Shown: positions 8,658 to 20,345, numbered from the stretch's first letter. The stretch: 51,018 bases of DNA from Trinickia mobilis (GCF_017315705.1 NZ_JAFLRF010000025.1:1-51018), one strand, 5' to 3'. The notes: generated by a model from the sequence alone, not told the origin. Translations and numbers: made by a program.

Positions 8658-10037
8658 ATGTCAGCCGACTTCACCCCGTTTGCCCCGCTCGCTCAACTCG
8701 CCGCCGATCTCGCCGCGGGCAAAACGACGAGCCGCACGCTCGTCGACGCGGCGCTCGACAGAATCGCCGAACCGTCGGGCCAAGGCTCGACCGTATTCAT
8801 CGAGGTCGACGCCGACAGCGCCCGCGCCGCCGCGGACGCGCACGACCGCCTGCGCGCCGCCGGCACCGTACTCTCGCCGCTCGCGGGCATCCCGGTGTCG
8901 GTCAAGGATCTGTTCGACATCGAAGGCCAGGTCACGCGCGCCGGTTCGCGCGCGCTGGCCGGCGCCGCCCCGGCCGGCGCCGACGCCATCGCGGTCGCCC
9001 GGCTCAAGCGCGCGGGCGCGGTGATCGTCGGGCGCACGAACATGAGCGAGTTTGCGTTCTCCGGGCTCGGCCTCAATCCGCACTACGGCACGCCGCTCTC
9101 GCCGTACCGCCGCGACGTTCCGGGCGATGCGCGGGTGGCGGGCGGCTCGTCGTCGGGCGCGGCGGCATCGGTTGCCGACGGCATGGCCGCGGTCGCGCTC
9201 GGCACCGACACGGGCGGCTCGCTCCGCATCCCCGCCGCGATGTGCGGCCTGGCGGGCTTCAAGCCGACGGCCAGCCGCATTCCGAAGCAAGGCGGCGTGC
9301 CCCTCTCGAGTACGCTCGATTCGTTCGGCCCGATCGGCGTATCGGTCGCGTGCTGCGCGCTCGTCGACCGCCTGCTCGCCGGGCTCGAACCGCGCGTGCC
9401 CGCGCGCCGCCCGCTGGAAGGCGTGCGCCTCGGCGTGCTGAGCCACTACGTGACGGACGATGTCGAGCCTGCTGTGGCTGCGGCCGTCGATACCGCGCTC
9501 AAGCATCTCGAAGCAGCCGGGGCGATCGTCTCCGAGGTGCGCTTCGCGCCGCTCGACCGCTGGCAGGAAATCAACGGCATCGGCTTTTCGTCGATGCAAG
9601 CGTACGCGTGGCATCGGCCGCTGATCGAGAAGCACCGCGACATCTACGATCCGCGCGTGCTCGCCCGGATCCTGAAAGGCGAAACCGCCACGGCCGCCGA
9701 CTATCTCGACCTGCTGGCCGAGCGCACCGCGCTCTTCGACGCCGCCCGGCACGCGCTATGGCAGCGCTTCGACGCGATCGTCGCGCCGACGGTGCCGATC
9801 GCTCCGCCGCGCCTCGCCGACCTCGAACACGACGACGAGACGTTCGCGCGCATCAATGCGCTCGTCCTGCGCAATCCGAGCGTGTTCAACGTGCTCGACG
9901 CGTGCGCGCTGTCGGTGCCGTGCCATGCGCGCGGCGACGCGCCGGTCGGGCTCATGCTCGCCGCCGCGCCGCATGCGGACGACGCCCTGCTCGGCATCGG
10001 CCTCGCGGTGGAACGGGTGTTGAACCCGATTCGCTGA
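8658..10037 (+). CDS. Amidase-signature family amidohydrolase
   Basis: A 459-residue amidase of the GatA/AtzF superfamily. The Ser-cisSer-Lys triad is visible: K83 in IPVSVKDLFD, the cis-serine in GGSSSG (163-166 region) and nucleophile S188 in DTGGSLRIPAA. The frame is open from 8523, but the family N-terminus (a short helix before LAADLAAGKTTSRTLVDAAL) fits the ATG at 8658. Isolated from gatC and gatB, so it is probably a catabolic amidase acting on a small amide rather than the tRNA amidotransferase subunit. It runs divergently from the C26 hydrolase gene across a 254-bp gap. Confidence 0.9.
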   Translation: MSADFTPFAPLAQLAADLAAGKTTSRTLVDAALDRIAEPSGQGSTVFIEVDADSARAAADAHDRLRAAGTVLSPLAGIPVSVKDLFDIEGQVTRAGSRALAGAAPAGADAIAVARLKRAGAVIVGRTNMSEFAFSGLGLNPHYGTPLSPYRRDVPGDARVAGGSSSGAAASVADGMAAVALGTDTGGSLRIPAAMCGLAGFKPTASRIPKQGGVPLSSTLDSFGPIGVSVACCALVDRLLAGLEPRVPARRPLEGVRLGVLSHYVTDDVEPAVAAAVDTALKHLEAAGAIVSEVRFAPLDRWQEINGIGFSSMQAYAWHRPLIEKHRDIYDPRVLARILKGETATAADYLDLLAERTALFDAARHALWQRFDAIVAPTVPIAPPRLADLEHDDETFARINALVLRNPSVFNVLDACALSVPCHARGDAPVGLMLAAAPHADDALLGIGLAVERVLNPIR

Positions 10038-10178
10038 GCGGCGCGGCATCTGACAAACACGCCGCCTGTGCGCGGCGCGGAGTCGAATTGCCGAGGTGGT
10101 GTTGATGCAAGAATTGCGTGTTCGAAAAGCGCACTAAAATCACCCGGTTCTACCCATTTCGAAATCAATTTTTCTCTC

Positions 10179-10691
10179 ATGAACGACAACACCACGTTGC
10201 TGCGCCGCGAGCGCCGCCTCCTAGTCCTGCTGGGCCTCGTCTGCCTGGGCCTCCTGGCCGGCGCGCTCTACATGCAGTTCGTCAAGAACGAAGATCCCTG
10301 CACGCTGTGCATCATCCAGCGTTATTTCTTCGCGCTGGTCGCGTTCTTCGCGTTCTTCGGCGCGACGATGAAAGGCTGGCGCGGGGTCGCCGTGCTCGAG
10401 ACGCTCATTGCCATCACCGCCGCGGCCGGCATCGCGGCGGCCGTGCGCCACGTGTACATCCAGTTGAACCCCGGCTTCAGCTGCGGCTTCGACGCGCTGC
10501 AGCCGGTCGTCGACAGCCTGCCGCCCGCGCATTGGCTGCCCGCCGTGTTCAAGGTCGGGGGCCTGTGCGAAACGGTGTATCCGCCGATTTTCGGCATCCT
10601 GCTGCCGGGCTGGGCCCTGATCGCGTTTGTGGCGATCTTCGTGCCGGTCGTCGCGAGCTTGTGGCGCCATCGGGCCCGCCGCGCGCTGTAG
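10179..10691 (+). CDS. dsbB: Disulfide bond formation protein DsbB
   Basis: A 170-residue inner-membrane protein with four hydrophobic segments that reoxidises DsbA and passes electrons to ubiquinone. The first redox pair is C41 and C44 in [11 protein letters not shown]; the second is C102 (GFSCGFD) and C130 ([10 protein letters not shown]). RYFF after the first pair is in the quinone-proximal region. The ATG at 10179 starts a short cytoplasmic tail ([12 protein letters not shown]) before TM1; an upstream GTG at 10068 adds residues without family support. A TAAAAT hexamer at 10135-10140 could be its -10 box. Confidence 0.95.
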   Translation: MNDNTTLLRRERRLLVLLGLVCLGLLAGALYMQFVKNEDPCTLCIIQRYFFALVAFFAFFGATMKGWRGVAVLETLIAITAAAGIAAAVRHVYIQLNPGFSCGFDALQPVVDSLPPAHWLPAVFKVGGLCETVYPPIFGILLPGWALIAFVAIFVPVVASLWRHRARRAL

Positions 10692-11063
10692 TGCTCGCCG
10701 GGGGCGTGCCCGGCAATCTCGCCGAGCCGTGCTTGAAGGCAGGATCCGGCCCCGGTCTGCGTGTAAACACCTAGTTTGTCTCCGCGCGCGCGCCGCCGCT
10801 GGCCGGCCTTCCTTGCGCGATCCGGCGCAAGCCTTGCCCCGCGCGGCCGTCCGCGATGTGCGCCGGATTGCCGCCACGGCGCGCGCACCGCGTCGCAAAG
10901 CTGTCATGGGCGGCGGCTGATAGCCCGCATCACCATCGCGGAATATTGTCCTGAGATGGACGGTGCTATCTTGCAACCATGGATGGCGATCTACGTGCGC
11001 GAGGCCAGAGGGCTCTCGGCCATGCGTAACGCGCGCCTGATCCGCAATGTCTCTGGATTGGCT
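10692..11063. other. Intergenic region before the purine cluster
   Basis: 372 bp without a convincing gene, terminator or promoter. In-frame GTG/ATG codons extend xdhA upstream to 10776, but the sequence there does not resemble XdhA. The purine cluster promoter should lie here; I cannot place it. Confidence 0.4.
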
Positions 11064-12623
11064 ATGACAACGCATCCCATCCGCTTCTATCATCGCGGCG
11101 CCGTCCGCGAAGTCTCCGGCGTGCCCGCGACGCGCACCGTGCTGCAGCATCTGCGCGAAGACCTCCATTGCACCGGCACCAAGGAAGGCTGCGCCGAAGG
11201 CGATTGCGGCGCGTGCACGGTCGTCGTCGGCGAGCTCGACGCGGGCGGCGCTCTGGCGCTGAAAGCGGTCAATGCCTGCATTCAGTTCCTGCCGACGCTC
11301 GACGGCCGCGCACTGTTCACCGTCGAGGACTTGCGTGCCGCCGACGGCGCGCTTCATCCGGTGCAACAGGCGCTCGTCGATTGCCACGGCTCGCAATGCG
11401 GCTTTTGCACGCCGGGCTTCGTCATGTCGATGTGGGCGCTCTACGAGAACCAGCCCGCGTCGAGCGGACTGCCGACACGCGACGAAATCAACGCCGCCCT
11501 CTCCGGCAACCTGTGCCGCTGCACCGGCTACCGGCCGATCGTCGATGCCGCGCAGAAGATGTTCGACTATCCGCAGTACCCGCGCGCGGCGTTCGATCGC
11601 GAGGCAATCGCGCGCGCGCTGCAATCGATCCAGCGCGGCGATACGTTCACCTACACCGCTGCGGACACGCGCGGCGCCGAATTCGGCACGTCCTCGTTCT
11701 GGGCGCCGGCCACGCTCGACGCGTTCGCCAAGCTGCGCGCGCAGCATCCTCGCGCGCGCGTCCTCGCGGGCAGCACGGACGTCGGCTTGTGGGTAACGAA
11801 GCAATTCCGCGATCTCGGCGACATCCTGTTCATCGGCAACGTCGCCGAATTGAAGGCGATCAAGTGCGACGGCATGACGCTCACGATCGGCGCGGCGGCC
11901 TCGCTCGAAGACGCGTATGCGGCCCTCGCCGCCGACTATCCCGAACTCGCCGAGCTGTGGACGCGCTTCGCCTCGCTGCCGATCCGCAATGCGGGCACGC
12001 TCGGCGGCAACGTGGCGAACGGCTCGCCGATCGGCGATTCAATGCCCGCGCTGATCGCGTTGAACGCGCAAGTCGTGCTGCGCCACGGCGCCGACACGCG
12101 CACGCTGCCGCTCGACGCGTTCTACCTCGGCTATCAGAAGACCGCGCTCGAACCCGGCGAATTCGTCGCCGCGATCCGCGTGCCGCGCCCCGCGCCCGAT
12201 CTGCGCTTTCGCACCTACAAGGTAGCGAAGCGCTACGACCAGGACATCTCGGCCGTCTGTGCCGCCTTTGCGCTTCACGTGACGGACCGACGGATCACCG
12301 AGGCGCGCATCGCGTTCGGCGGCATGGCTGCGACGCCCAAGCGCGCGGAGCACGCCGAGGCCGCTCTCAACGGCTCGGCATGGGACGAAACGGCCGCGCG
12401 CCGCGCCATGGACGCCCTCGCGTCCGACTACCAGCCGCTCACCGATATGCGCGCGTCGAGCGCGTACCGGATGAAGGCCGCGCGCAACGTGCTGTGGCGC
12501 TTCTATCTGGAAACGCGCTGCGAAGCGCCGCTTGCGCTCGCCGACGTGAACGCGTTCGCTTTCGAAGACGCCGATGCGTTCGCCGCGGGCGCGAGCCTTG
12601 CATGGGATCAGAGTAAGCGCTGA
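11064..12623 (+). CDS. xdhA: Xanthine dehydrogenase small subunit (2x[2Fe-2S], FAD)
   Basis: A 519-residue subunit that takes electrons from the molybdenum site through two [2Fe-2S] clusters to FAD and NAD+. Residues ~1-75 form the plant-type ferredoxin domain with ligands C43, C48 and C51 in GCAEGDCGAC plus the Cys in VNACIQF. The second cluster domain has SQCGFCTPGF and GNLCRCTGYRP. The FAD domain follows from ~residue 205, with LRAQHPRARVLAGSTDVGL and PIRNAGTLGGNVANGSPIGD. The start at ATG 11064 places the ferredoxin domain as in other XdhA proteins. Its stop codon lies inside a 43-nt sequence duplicated just downstream. Confidence 0.96.
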   Translation: MTTHPIRFYHRGAVREVSGVPATRTVLQHLREDLHCTGTKEGCAEGDCGACTVVVGELDAGGALALKAVNACIQFLPTLDGRALFTVEDLRAADGALHPVQQALVDCHGSQCGFCTPGFVMSMWALYENQPASSGLPTRDEINAALSGNLCRCTGYRPIVDAAQKMFDYPQYPRAAFDREAIARALQSIQRGDTFTYTAADTRGAEFGTSSFWAPATLDAFAKLRAQHPRARVLAGSTDVGLWVTKQFRDLGDILFIGNVAELKAIKCDGMTLTIGAAASLEDAYAALAADYPELAELWTRFASLPIRNAGTLGGNVANGSPIGDSMPALIALNAQVVLRHGADTRTLPLDAFYLGYQKTALEPGEFVAAIRVPRPAPDLRFRTYKVAKRYDQDISAVCAAFALHVTDRRITEARIAFGGMAATPKRAEHAEAALNGSAWDETAARRAMDALASDYQPLTDMRASSAYRMKAARNVLWRFYLETRCEAPLALADVNAFAFEDADAFAAGASLAWDQSKR

Positions 12624-12642
12624 AGCGCCAACTCGGGTCGAC
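12600..12642 (+). repeat. Hairpin-forming direct repeat, copy 1, over the xdhA stop codon
   Basis: A 43-nt unit repeated at 12649-12691 with two mismatches, period 49. It contains the xdhA stop TGA at 12621-12623. The sequence can fold into a stem with a GCGC-TGAA-GCGC tip. The lower arm in this copy has one mismatch and one wobble pair. Confidence 0.85.
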
Positions 12643-12648
12643 CGCGAA

Positions 12649-12691
12649 GCATGGGACCCGAGTAAGCGCTGAAGCGCCAACTCGGGTCGAC
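12649..12691 (+). repeat. Hairpin-forming direct repeat, copy 2, in the xdhA-xdhB gap
   Basis: Second copy of the 43-nt unit. Here GACCCGAGT and ACTCGGGTC pair perfectly (9 bp), then AA opposite CA, then GCGC/GCGC closed by TGAA. There is no T-run, so a simple terminator is unlikely. It ends 11 nt before the xdhB ATG, next to the Shine-Dalgarno-like CAGGAG. Confidence 0.85.
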
Positions 12692-12702
12692 AGGAGACCG
12701 CA

Positions 12703-15102
12703 ATGAACAAGCAATCCGATGCTTTCATAGGCAATCTGCGCGGCAGCACGCCCGATGCAGTCGCAATCGGTACGTCTTTGCCGCATGAATCGGCCACGCT
12801 GCACGTCAGCGGCGAAGCGGTCTATACCGACGACATTCCGGAACTGGTCGGCACGCTGCACATGGCGCTCGGTTTGTCGCGCCACGCGCATGCGCGCGTC
12901 GTCTCGCTCGATCTGACGGCCGTGCGCGACGCGCCGGGCGTGATCGCGGTGCTGACCGCCGCCGACATCCCCGGCGAAAACAACTGCGGCCCCGTGCTGC
13001 ACGACGACCCGATCCTCGCCGACGGCACCGTGCTCTATCTCGGCCAGCCGGTCTTCGCCGTGGTCGCGCAAACGCACGAACTCGCGCGGCGCGCGGCGTC
13101 GCTTGCCAAGAGCGACGAAGTCGTGCGCTACGAGCCGCTCGAACCGGTGCTGTCGGTGGCCGAGGCGAAGGCGCAAAAGCAATACGTGCTGCCCCCTTTG
13201 CACCTGACGCGCGGCACGCCGGACGCCAAGATCGCGTCGGCGCCGCACCGCGTTGCGCGCACGTTCGAAGTCGGCGGGCAGGAGCAGTTCTATCTCGAAG
13301 GGCAGGTCGCCTACGCGGTGCCCAAGGAGCTGGACGGCATGCTCGTCTACAGTTCGACGCAGCATCCGAGCGAAATGCAGCAGGTCGTCGCGCACATGCT
13401 CGGCTGGCCGACGCATAACGTCGTCTGCGAATGCCGGCGCATGGGCGGCGGCTTCGGCGGCAAGGAATCGCAATCGGCGCTGTTCGCGTGCGCCGCCGCG
13501 CTCGCGGCGCAGCTACTGCATCGCCCGGTCAAGCTGCGCGCCGACCGCGACGACGACTTCATGATCACCGGCAAGCGGCACGACGCACTCTATCAATACG
13601 AAGCGGGCTTCGACGAGCGCGGGCGCATTCTCGGCGCGCGCGTCGAGATCGCGCTGCGCGCCGGCTATTCGGCGGACTTGTCGGGCGCCGTCGCGACACG
13701 CGCCGTGTGCCATTTCGACAACGCGTACTACCTGTCCGACGTCGAGATCCTCGCGCTCGCGTGCAAGACCAACACGCAATCGAACACCGCGTTCCGCGGC
13801 TTCGGCGGCCCGCAAGGCGCGCTCGTGATGGAAGTGCTGATGGACGACATCGCGCGCGAGCTCGAGCTCGATCCGCTCGACGTGCGGCTGGCGAATTACT
13901 ACGGCATCGGCGAGCGCGACCTGACGCCGTATGGGCAGCGCGTCGAGGACAACATCCTCGTGCCGCTCACCGAGGACCTGCTCGCATCGAGCGACTACCG
14001 CGCGCGCCGCGCGGCGCTTGCCGCCTTCAACGCGAAGAGCCCGGTGCTCAAGCGCGGCATCGCGATCACGCCGGTCAAGTTCGGCATCTCGTTCAACGTG
14101 CCGTTCCTGAACCAGGCGGGCGCGCTCGTGCACGTCTACAAGGACGGCTCGGTGCTCGTCAATCACGGCGGCACCGAGATGGGACAGGGGCTCAATACGA
14201 AGGTCGCGCAGGTCGTCGCGAACGAGTTCGGGCTCGCGCTTTCGCGCGTGCGCGTCTCGGCGACCGATACGTCGAAGGTCGCGAACACGTCGGCCACCGC
14301 GGCGTCGACCGGCAGCGACCTGAACGGCAAGGCCGCCGAAGCGGCCGCGCGCGCGATCCGCGAGCGGCTCGCGGCGCTCGCCGCGCAACAGCTCGGCGGC
14401 AACGCGCAAGACGTGCGCTTCGAACAAGGCAGCGTGATCGGCAACGGCGGCGCGATGCCGTTCGAGCAGCTCGTCAACGCGGCCTATCTCGCGCGCATCC
14501 AGTTGTGGTCCGACGGCTTCTACGCGACGCCGAAAGTGCACTGGGACGCCAAGACGCTGACGGGCCACCCGTTCTACTACTTCGCGTACGGCGCGGCCGT
14601 GTCGGAAGTGATCGTCGACACGCTCACGGGCGAATGGAAGCTCGTGCGCGCCGACCTGCTGCACGACGCGGGCCAGTCGATCAACCCGGCCATCGATATC
14701 GGCCAGGTCGAAGGCGGCTTCATTCAAGGCATGGGCTGGCTCACGACCGAGGAACTCTGGTGGAACCGCGACGGCCGGTTGATGACGCACGCGCCGTCGA
14801 CGTACAAGATTCCCGCCGTCAGCGACACGCCCGCCGCGTTCCATGCGCGCCTCTATCGCAACGAGAACGCGGAGCCCACGGTGTTTCGCTCGAAGGCAGT
14901 CGGCGAGCCGCCGCTGTTGCTGCCGTTCTCGGTGTTTCTCGCGATCCGCGATGCGATCGCGGCCGCCGTGCCGGACGTGAAAAGCGCACCGCCCTTGCGC
15001 GCGCCGGCGACGCCCGAGGCGATCCTCGACGCGCTCGATGCGCTGCAAGCCCAGCGCGCGTCCGCCTCGCCGTCATCGGCCGCTGCCCCGGCAACGGCGT
15101 GA
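12703..15102 (+). CDS. xdhB: Xanthine dehydrogenase large subunit (molybdopterin-binding)
   Basis: A 799-residue catalytic subunit that hydroxylates hypoxanthine to xanthine and xanthine to urate. The molybdenum-cofactor motifs are RMGGGFGGKESQ, FRGFGGPQGALVMEV and GGTEMGQGLNTK. The catalytic base is E735 in VGEPPLLLPF, corresponding to the Glu essential in Rhodobacter XDH. Length is normal for two-subunit XdhAB enzymes. It lies 79 bp after xdhA, behind the duplicated hairpin, with AGGAG five to nine bases before the ATG. The last ~20 residues are Ala/Ser/Pro-rich and probably disordered. Confidence 0.97.
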   Translation: MNKQSDAFIGNLRGSTPDAVAIGTSLPHESATLHVSGEAVYTDDIPELVGTLHMALGLSRHAHARVVSLDLTAVRDAPGVIAVLTAADIPGENNCGPVLHDDPILADGTVLYLGQPVFAVVAQTHELARRAASLAKSDEVVRYEPLEPVLSVAEAKAQKQYVLPPLHLTRGTPDAKIASAPHRVARTFEVGGQEQFYLEGQVAYAVPKELDGMLVYSSTQHPSEMQQVVAHMLGWPTHNVVCECRRMGGGFGGKESQSALFACAAALAAQLLHRPVKLRADRDDDFMITGKRHDALYQYEAGFDERGRILGARVEIALRAGYSADLSGAVATRAVCHFDNAYYLSDVEILALACKTNTQSNTAFRGFGGPQGALVMEVLMDDIARELELDPLDVRLANYYGIGERDLTPYGQRVEDNILVPLTEDLLASSDYRARRAALAAFNAKSPVLKRGIAITPVKFGISFNVPFLNQAGALVHVYKDGSVLVNHGGTEMGQGLNTKVAQVVANEFGLALSRVRVSATDTSKVANTSATAASTGSDLNGKAAEAAARAIRERLAALAAQQLGGNAQDVRFEQGSVIGNGGAMPFEQLVNAAYLARIQLWSDGFYATPKVHWDAKTLTGHPFYYFAYGAAVSEVIVDTLTGEWKLVRADLLHDAGQSINPAIDIGQVEGGFIQGMGWLTTEELWWNRDGRLMTHAPSTYKIPAVSDTPAAFHARLYRNENAEPTVFRSKAVGEPPLLLPFSVFLAIRDAIAAAVPDVKSAPPLRAPATPEAILDALDALQAQRASASPSSAAAPATA

Positions 15103-15205
15103 CTTCACGACGCCTCACGCCTCGCCGCCCATGCGCGGCGAGGCGCCCCGATCAACCGCCCCCCGCACGCTTGAATTCGCGGGAGGCACCGCCTGGAGCG
15201 ACCGG

Positions 15206-17354
<2,149 letters not shown>

Positions 17355-17390
17355 CGTTCCACCCCTATTTTCGCAAGAGACGTACTAGTC

Positions 17391-18755
17391 ATGAGTCAAA
17401 CTGCACAACGTGATACCCGCGCAAAGCGCACCGCCTACCGTGCGCAACTGCTGACCTTCAAGGGCGACCCGGCGCGCTCGGCCGACGGCGCCGTGTTCGA
17501 CGAAGACGGCGTGCTGATCGTCGAAGACGGCCGCGTGGTTGCCGCGGGTGCCTATTCGGCACTCGGCGGCCAGATCGCACCGGACACCCAAGTGCAGGAT
17601 CTGCGCGACAAGGTGATCGTGCCGGGCTTCATCGACACGCATATTCACTATCCGCAGACGGACATGATCGCGTCTCCGGCACCGGGCCTCTTGCCGTGGC
17701 TCGAAACGTACACGTTCCCGACCGAGCGCCGCTTCGCCGATCCCGAGTACGCGGCGGACACCGCGAGCTTCTTCTGCGACGAGCTGCTCGCGTCGGGCAC
17801 GACCACCGCGCTCGTCTACTGCACGGTGCACAAGGGCTCGGCGGACGCGCTCTTCACGGCGAGCGAAGCGCGCAACATGCGGATGATCGCGGGCAAGGTG
17901 TTGATGGACCGCAACTGCCCCGAGTTCCTGCGCGACACCGCGCAATCGGGCTACGACGACAGCGCCGAGCTGATCGGCCGCTGGCACAATCGCGGACGCC
18001 AGCTCTACGCGCTCACGCCGCGCTTCGCACCGACCTCGACTGAAGCGCAGCTCGAAGCGTGCGGCGTGCTTGCACGCGAGCACAAGGACGTGTTCATCCA
18101 GAGCCATGTGGCCGAGAACGTCGACGAAGTGAAGTGGGTGGCCGAGCTGTTCCCGGGGCACCGCAGCTATCTCGACATCTACGATCACTACGGCCTCCTG
18201 CGTTCGCGGGCGGTGTACGGCCACTGTATCTACCTCGACGCCGAAGACCGCAAGCGGATGGCTCAGACGAACACGGTCGCCTCGCACTGCCCGACGTCGA
18301 ACTTCTTCCTCGGCAGCGGCCTCTTCGACTTCGAAAAAGCCGACGAAGCGGGCGTGCCGATCGCGCTCGCAACGGATGTCGGCGGCGGCACCTCGTTCTC
18401 GATGCTGCAGACCATGAACGAAGCGCACAAGGTCGCGCGTCTCTCCGGCTTTCACCTGACGGCGACGCGCATGTTCTGGCTCGCGACGGCGGGCGCCGCG
18501 CAGGCGCTGAATCTGGGCGACAAGATCGGTACGCTCGCGCCGCAATCGGAAGCGGACTTCATCGTGCTCGATCCGGCCGCGACGCCGCTCCTCAAGCGCC
18601 GCACGTCGCGCGGGCAGTCGCTCGAAGAGCTGCTGTTCGCGTTCGCATTGCTCGGCGACGACCGCGCCATCTTCGAAACCTATACAGCGGGACAACGCGC
18701 GCATCAGCGCGATGCGAAGCGCGAGCGGTTCGCGGCGCAAGCGGCGGCGGCATGA
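17391..18755 (+). CDS. guaD: Guanine deaminase
   Basis: A 454-residue zinc amidohydrolase that converts guanine to xanthine, the substrate of the XdhAB enzyme encoded upstream. Zinc ligands are H84 and H86 in GFIDTHIHYPQTD. The guanine-binding PGLLPWLETYTFPTE block, the QSHVAENVDEV loop, the HCIYLDAEDRKRM segment and the late Asp in ALATDVGGGTSFSM are all present. Length equals that of typical GuaD proteins. It is the last gene of the cluster and is followed by a Rho-independent terminator about 60 bp downstream. Confidence 0.96.
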   Translation: MSQTAQRDTRAKRTAYRAQLLTFKGDPARSADGAVFDEDGVLIVEDGRVVAAGAYSALGGQIAPDTQVQDLRDKVIVPGFIDTHIHYPQTDMIASPAPGLLPWLETYTFPTERRFADPEYAADTASFFCDELLASGTTTALVYCTVHKGSADALFTASEARNMRMIAGKVLMDRNCPEFLRDTAQSGYDDSAELIGRWHNRGRQLYALTPRFAPTSTEAQLEACGVLAREHKDVFIQSHVAENVDEVKWVAELFPGHRSYLDIYDHYGLLRSRAVYGHCIYLDAEDRKRMAQTNTVASHCPTSNFFLGSGLFDFEKADEAGVPIALATDVGGGTSFSMLQTMNEAHKVARLSGFHLTATRMFWLATAGAAQALNLGDKIGTLAPQSEADFIVLDPAATPLLKRRTSRGQSLEELLFAFALLGDDRAIFETYTAGQRAHQRDAKRERFAAQAAAA

Positions 18756-18815
18756 CGTCTGCCTAACCGTCCGCGAGCAAAGTTCGATCGCGGACCGGGG
18801 GCCGGTCAGCGACAA

Positions 18816-18847
18816 ACGGCGCTTCGAGCACGCAGCGCCGTCTTTTT
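18816..18847 (+). terminator. Terminator of the xdh-guaD cluster
   Basis: ACGGCGCT/AGCGCCGT forms an 8-bp stem with a 10-nt loop, followed by TCTTTTT. It lies between guaD and a converging gene. Confidence 0.85.
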
Positions 18848-18878
18848 AACGCCGACGTTCAAGCGTCGAACGCCGCGC

Positions 18879-20129
18879 TTACAGGGTCGTGCAAACCTCG
18901 TGCAGCGCCTTGAGCCGGCGCACCGGATCGGCGACGAACGGGTTCGTCTCGTCCCACGCGTAGCCCGCGAGCACGGCGCTGATCATCCGGCGAATCGACG
19001 GCGACTGATCAGGATAGAAGATGATGTCCTGCAGCTCGCCCGTGTACCAGCGGTCGACGAACGCGCGGAACGTGTCGATCCCGCGGCGCAGCGGCCGGTC
19101 GTAGCCGGCAAGCCAATCCACCGTCTCGCCGCGCAACTGGCGCTTGAGCGTTTCCACGGCCAGATGCGCGGAACGCAGCGCGATCGTCACCCCCGACGAG
19201 AACACCGGATCGAGAAACTCGCCCGCATTGCCGAGCAGCGCGTAGCCCGGGCCGTACAGGCGCTCGACGTTCGCCGCGTAACCGCCGATGTGCCGCACCG
19301 GCATCAGGAACGGCGCATCGCCGATCAGCGCGCCAAGCGTCGGCTCCGCACGGATCAGCGCGCGCAGCTGCGCTTCGCGCTCTGCCTCCTGCACGTCGAA
19401 AAACGACGCTTCCGCCACGCACCCCACCGAAGCGCGCCCTTGCGCAAGCGGAATCATCCAGTACCAGACATCGCGCCGCGCGGGATGCACCGCGATGCAG
19501 ATCTTGTCGCGATCGGTGCTGCCCGCGGGCAGGCCGTCGCGCACATGCGTGAAGATCGCGGCGCGCGTCGGCATTCGCGTCGGCGACTCGAGAGCGAGCA
19601 GACGCGGGAGCACGCGGCCGAAACCGCTCGCGTCGAGCACGAAGCGCGCCTGGACCGCATACGCGCTGCCCGCTTCGTCCTGGACTTCGAGCACCGGCGC
19701 ATCGCCCGTTTCGAGCGCCTGCACCGTGTGGCCGAAGCGCACCTCCGCGCCTTGCTGGGCGGCGCGGCGGATCAGGATGTCGTCGAACGCCGCGCGCTCG
19801 ACCTGATAGGTCGTCCCCCAGCCTGGCGTGTGCTTGTCGCGGAAATCGAACGACGACGTCTTGTCGCCGTGCACGAAGTGCGCGCCATTCTTGTACTGAA
19901 AGCCGGCCTCGACGACGGCTTGCAGCATGTCCGCTTCTTCGAGATAGGCCATGCTCTGCGGCAGCAGGCTCTCGCCGATCGAAAAGCGCGGGAAATGCTG
20001 CCGCTCGAGCACCAGCACCGAATGGCCGGCCTTTTTCAAGAGCGCGGCAGCCACGGCGCCGGACGGCCCTGCGCCGATGATCGCGACGTCGACATCGACA
20101 GCCGCTGGTTGCGAATTGGCGTTGATCAT
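18879..20129 (-). CDS. FAD-dependent oxidoreductase with flavin-halogenase signatures
   Basis: A 416-residue flavoprotein. GAGPSG at residues 19-24 is the FAD-binding loop and PRFSIGESLLPQS (47-59) matches the second conserved block of tryptophan-halogenase family proteins. W222-Y-W224-M-I226-P227 is an exact WxWxIP halogenase motif, and K80 in FQYKNGAHF sits where halogenases carry the catalytic lysine. GPGYALLGNAGEFLDPVFSSG is the later FAD-binding segment. The size is nearer the phenol/pyrrole halogenases than the ~530-residue tryptophan enzymes. No biosynthetic cluster adjoins it. A hydroxylating or reducing flavoprotein of the same superfamily remains possible. The ATG at 20129 is preferred over open frame to 20237. 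Confidence 0.75.
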   Translation of the reverse strand: MINANSQPAAVDVDVAIIGAGPSGAVAAALLKKAGHSVLVLERQHFPRFSIGESLLPQSMAYLEEADMLQAVVEAGFQYKNGAHFVHGDKTSSFDFRDKHTPGWGTTYQVERAAFDDILIRRAAQQGAEVRFGHTVQALETGDAPVLEVQDEAGSAYAVQARFVLDASGFGRVLPRLLALESPTRMPTRAAIFTHVRDGLPAGSTDRDKICIAVHPARRDVWYWMIPLAQGRASVGCVAEASFFDVQEAEREAQLRALIRAEPTLGALIGDAPFLMPVRHIGGYAANVERLYGPGYALLGNAGEFLDPVFSSGVTIALRSAHLAVETLKRQLRGETVDWLAGYDRPLRRGIDTFRAFVDRWYTGELQDIIFYPDQSPSIRRMISAVLAGYAWDETNPFVADPVRRLKALHEVCTTL

Positions 20130-20339
20130 TGCGTTCTTCGTGGTTTCAAAAGTATTCGTGGGTGATCGGTTCCCGCGGTCTCGAAGGCCATCCCTCGTCC
20201 GCGACGTTTGCCGGCAACGGCTCGCTACATCCGGCACAGCCTGCCATTACAATTCCGCCATCACAAGATTACGCCGCACTGCAAATACCGGCGGCCCGAG
20301 ACGCGAGCGCCGAGCCGGCCGCTACGCAAAACCCTGTGC

Positions 20340-20345
20340 TATACT
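20340..20345 (+). promoter_or_regulatory. Extended -10 promoter for the manganese riboswitch transcript
   Basis: TGC-TATACT forms an extended -10 element; no good -35 is seen. Transcription from here would begin about seven bases later, right at the base of the riboswitch P1 stem. Confidence 0.6.

Noticed and set aside
13513..15048. 511-codon antisense frame inside xdhB
   Set aside because: Typical GC-rich shadow; composition unlike a protein and no initiation signal.
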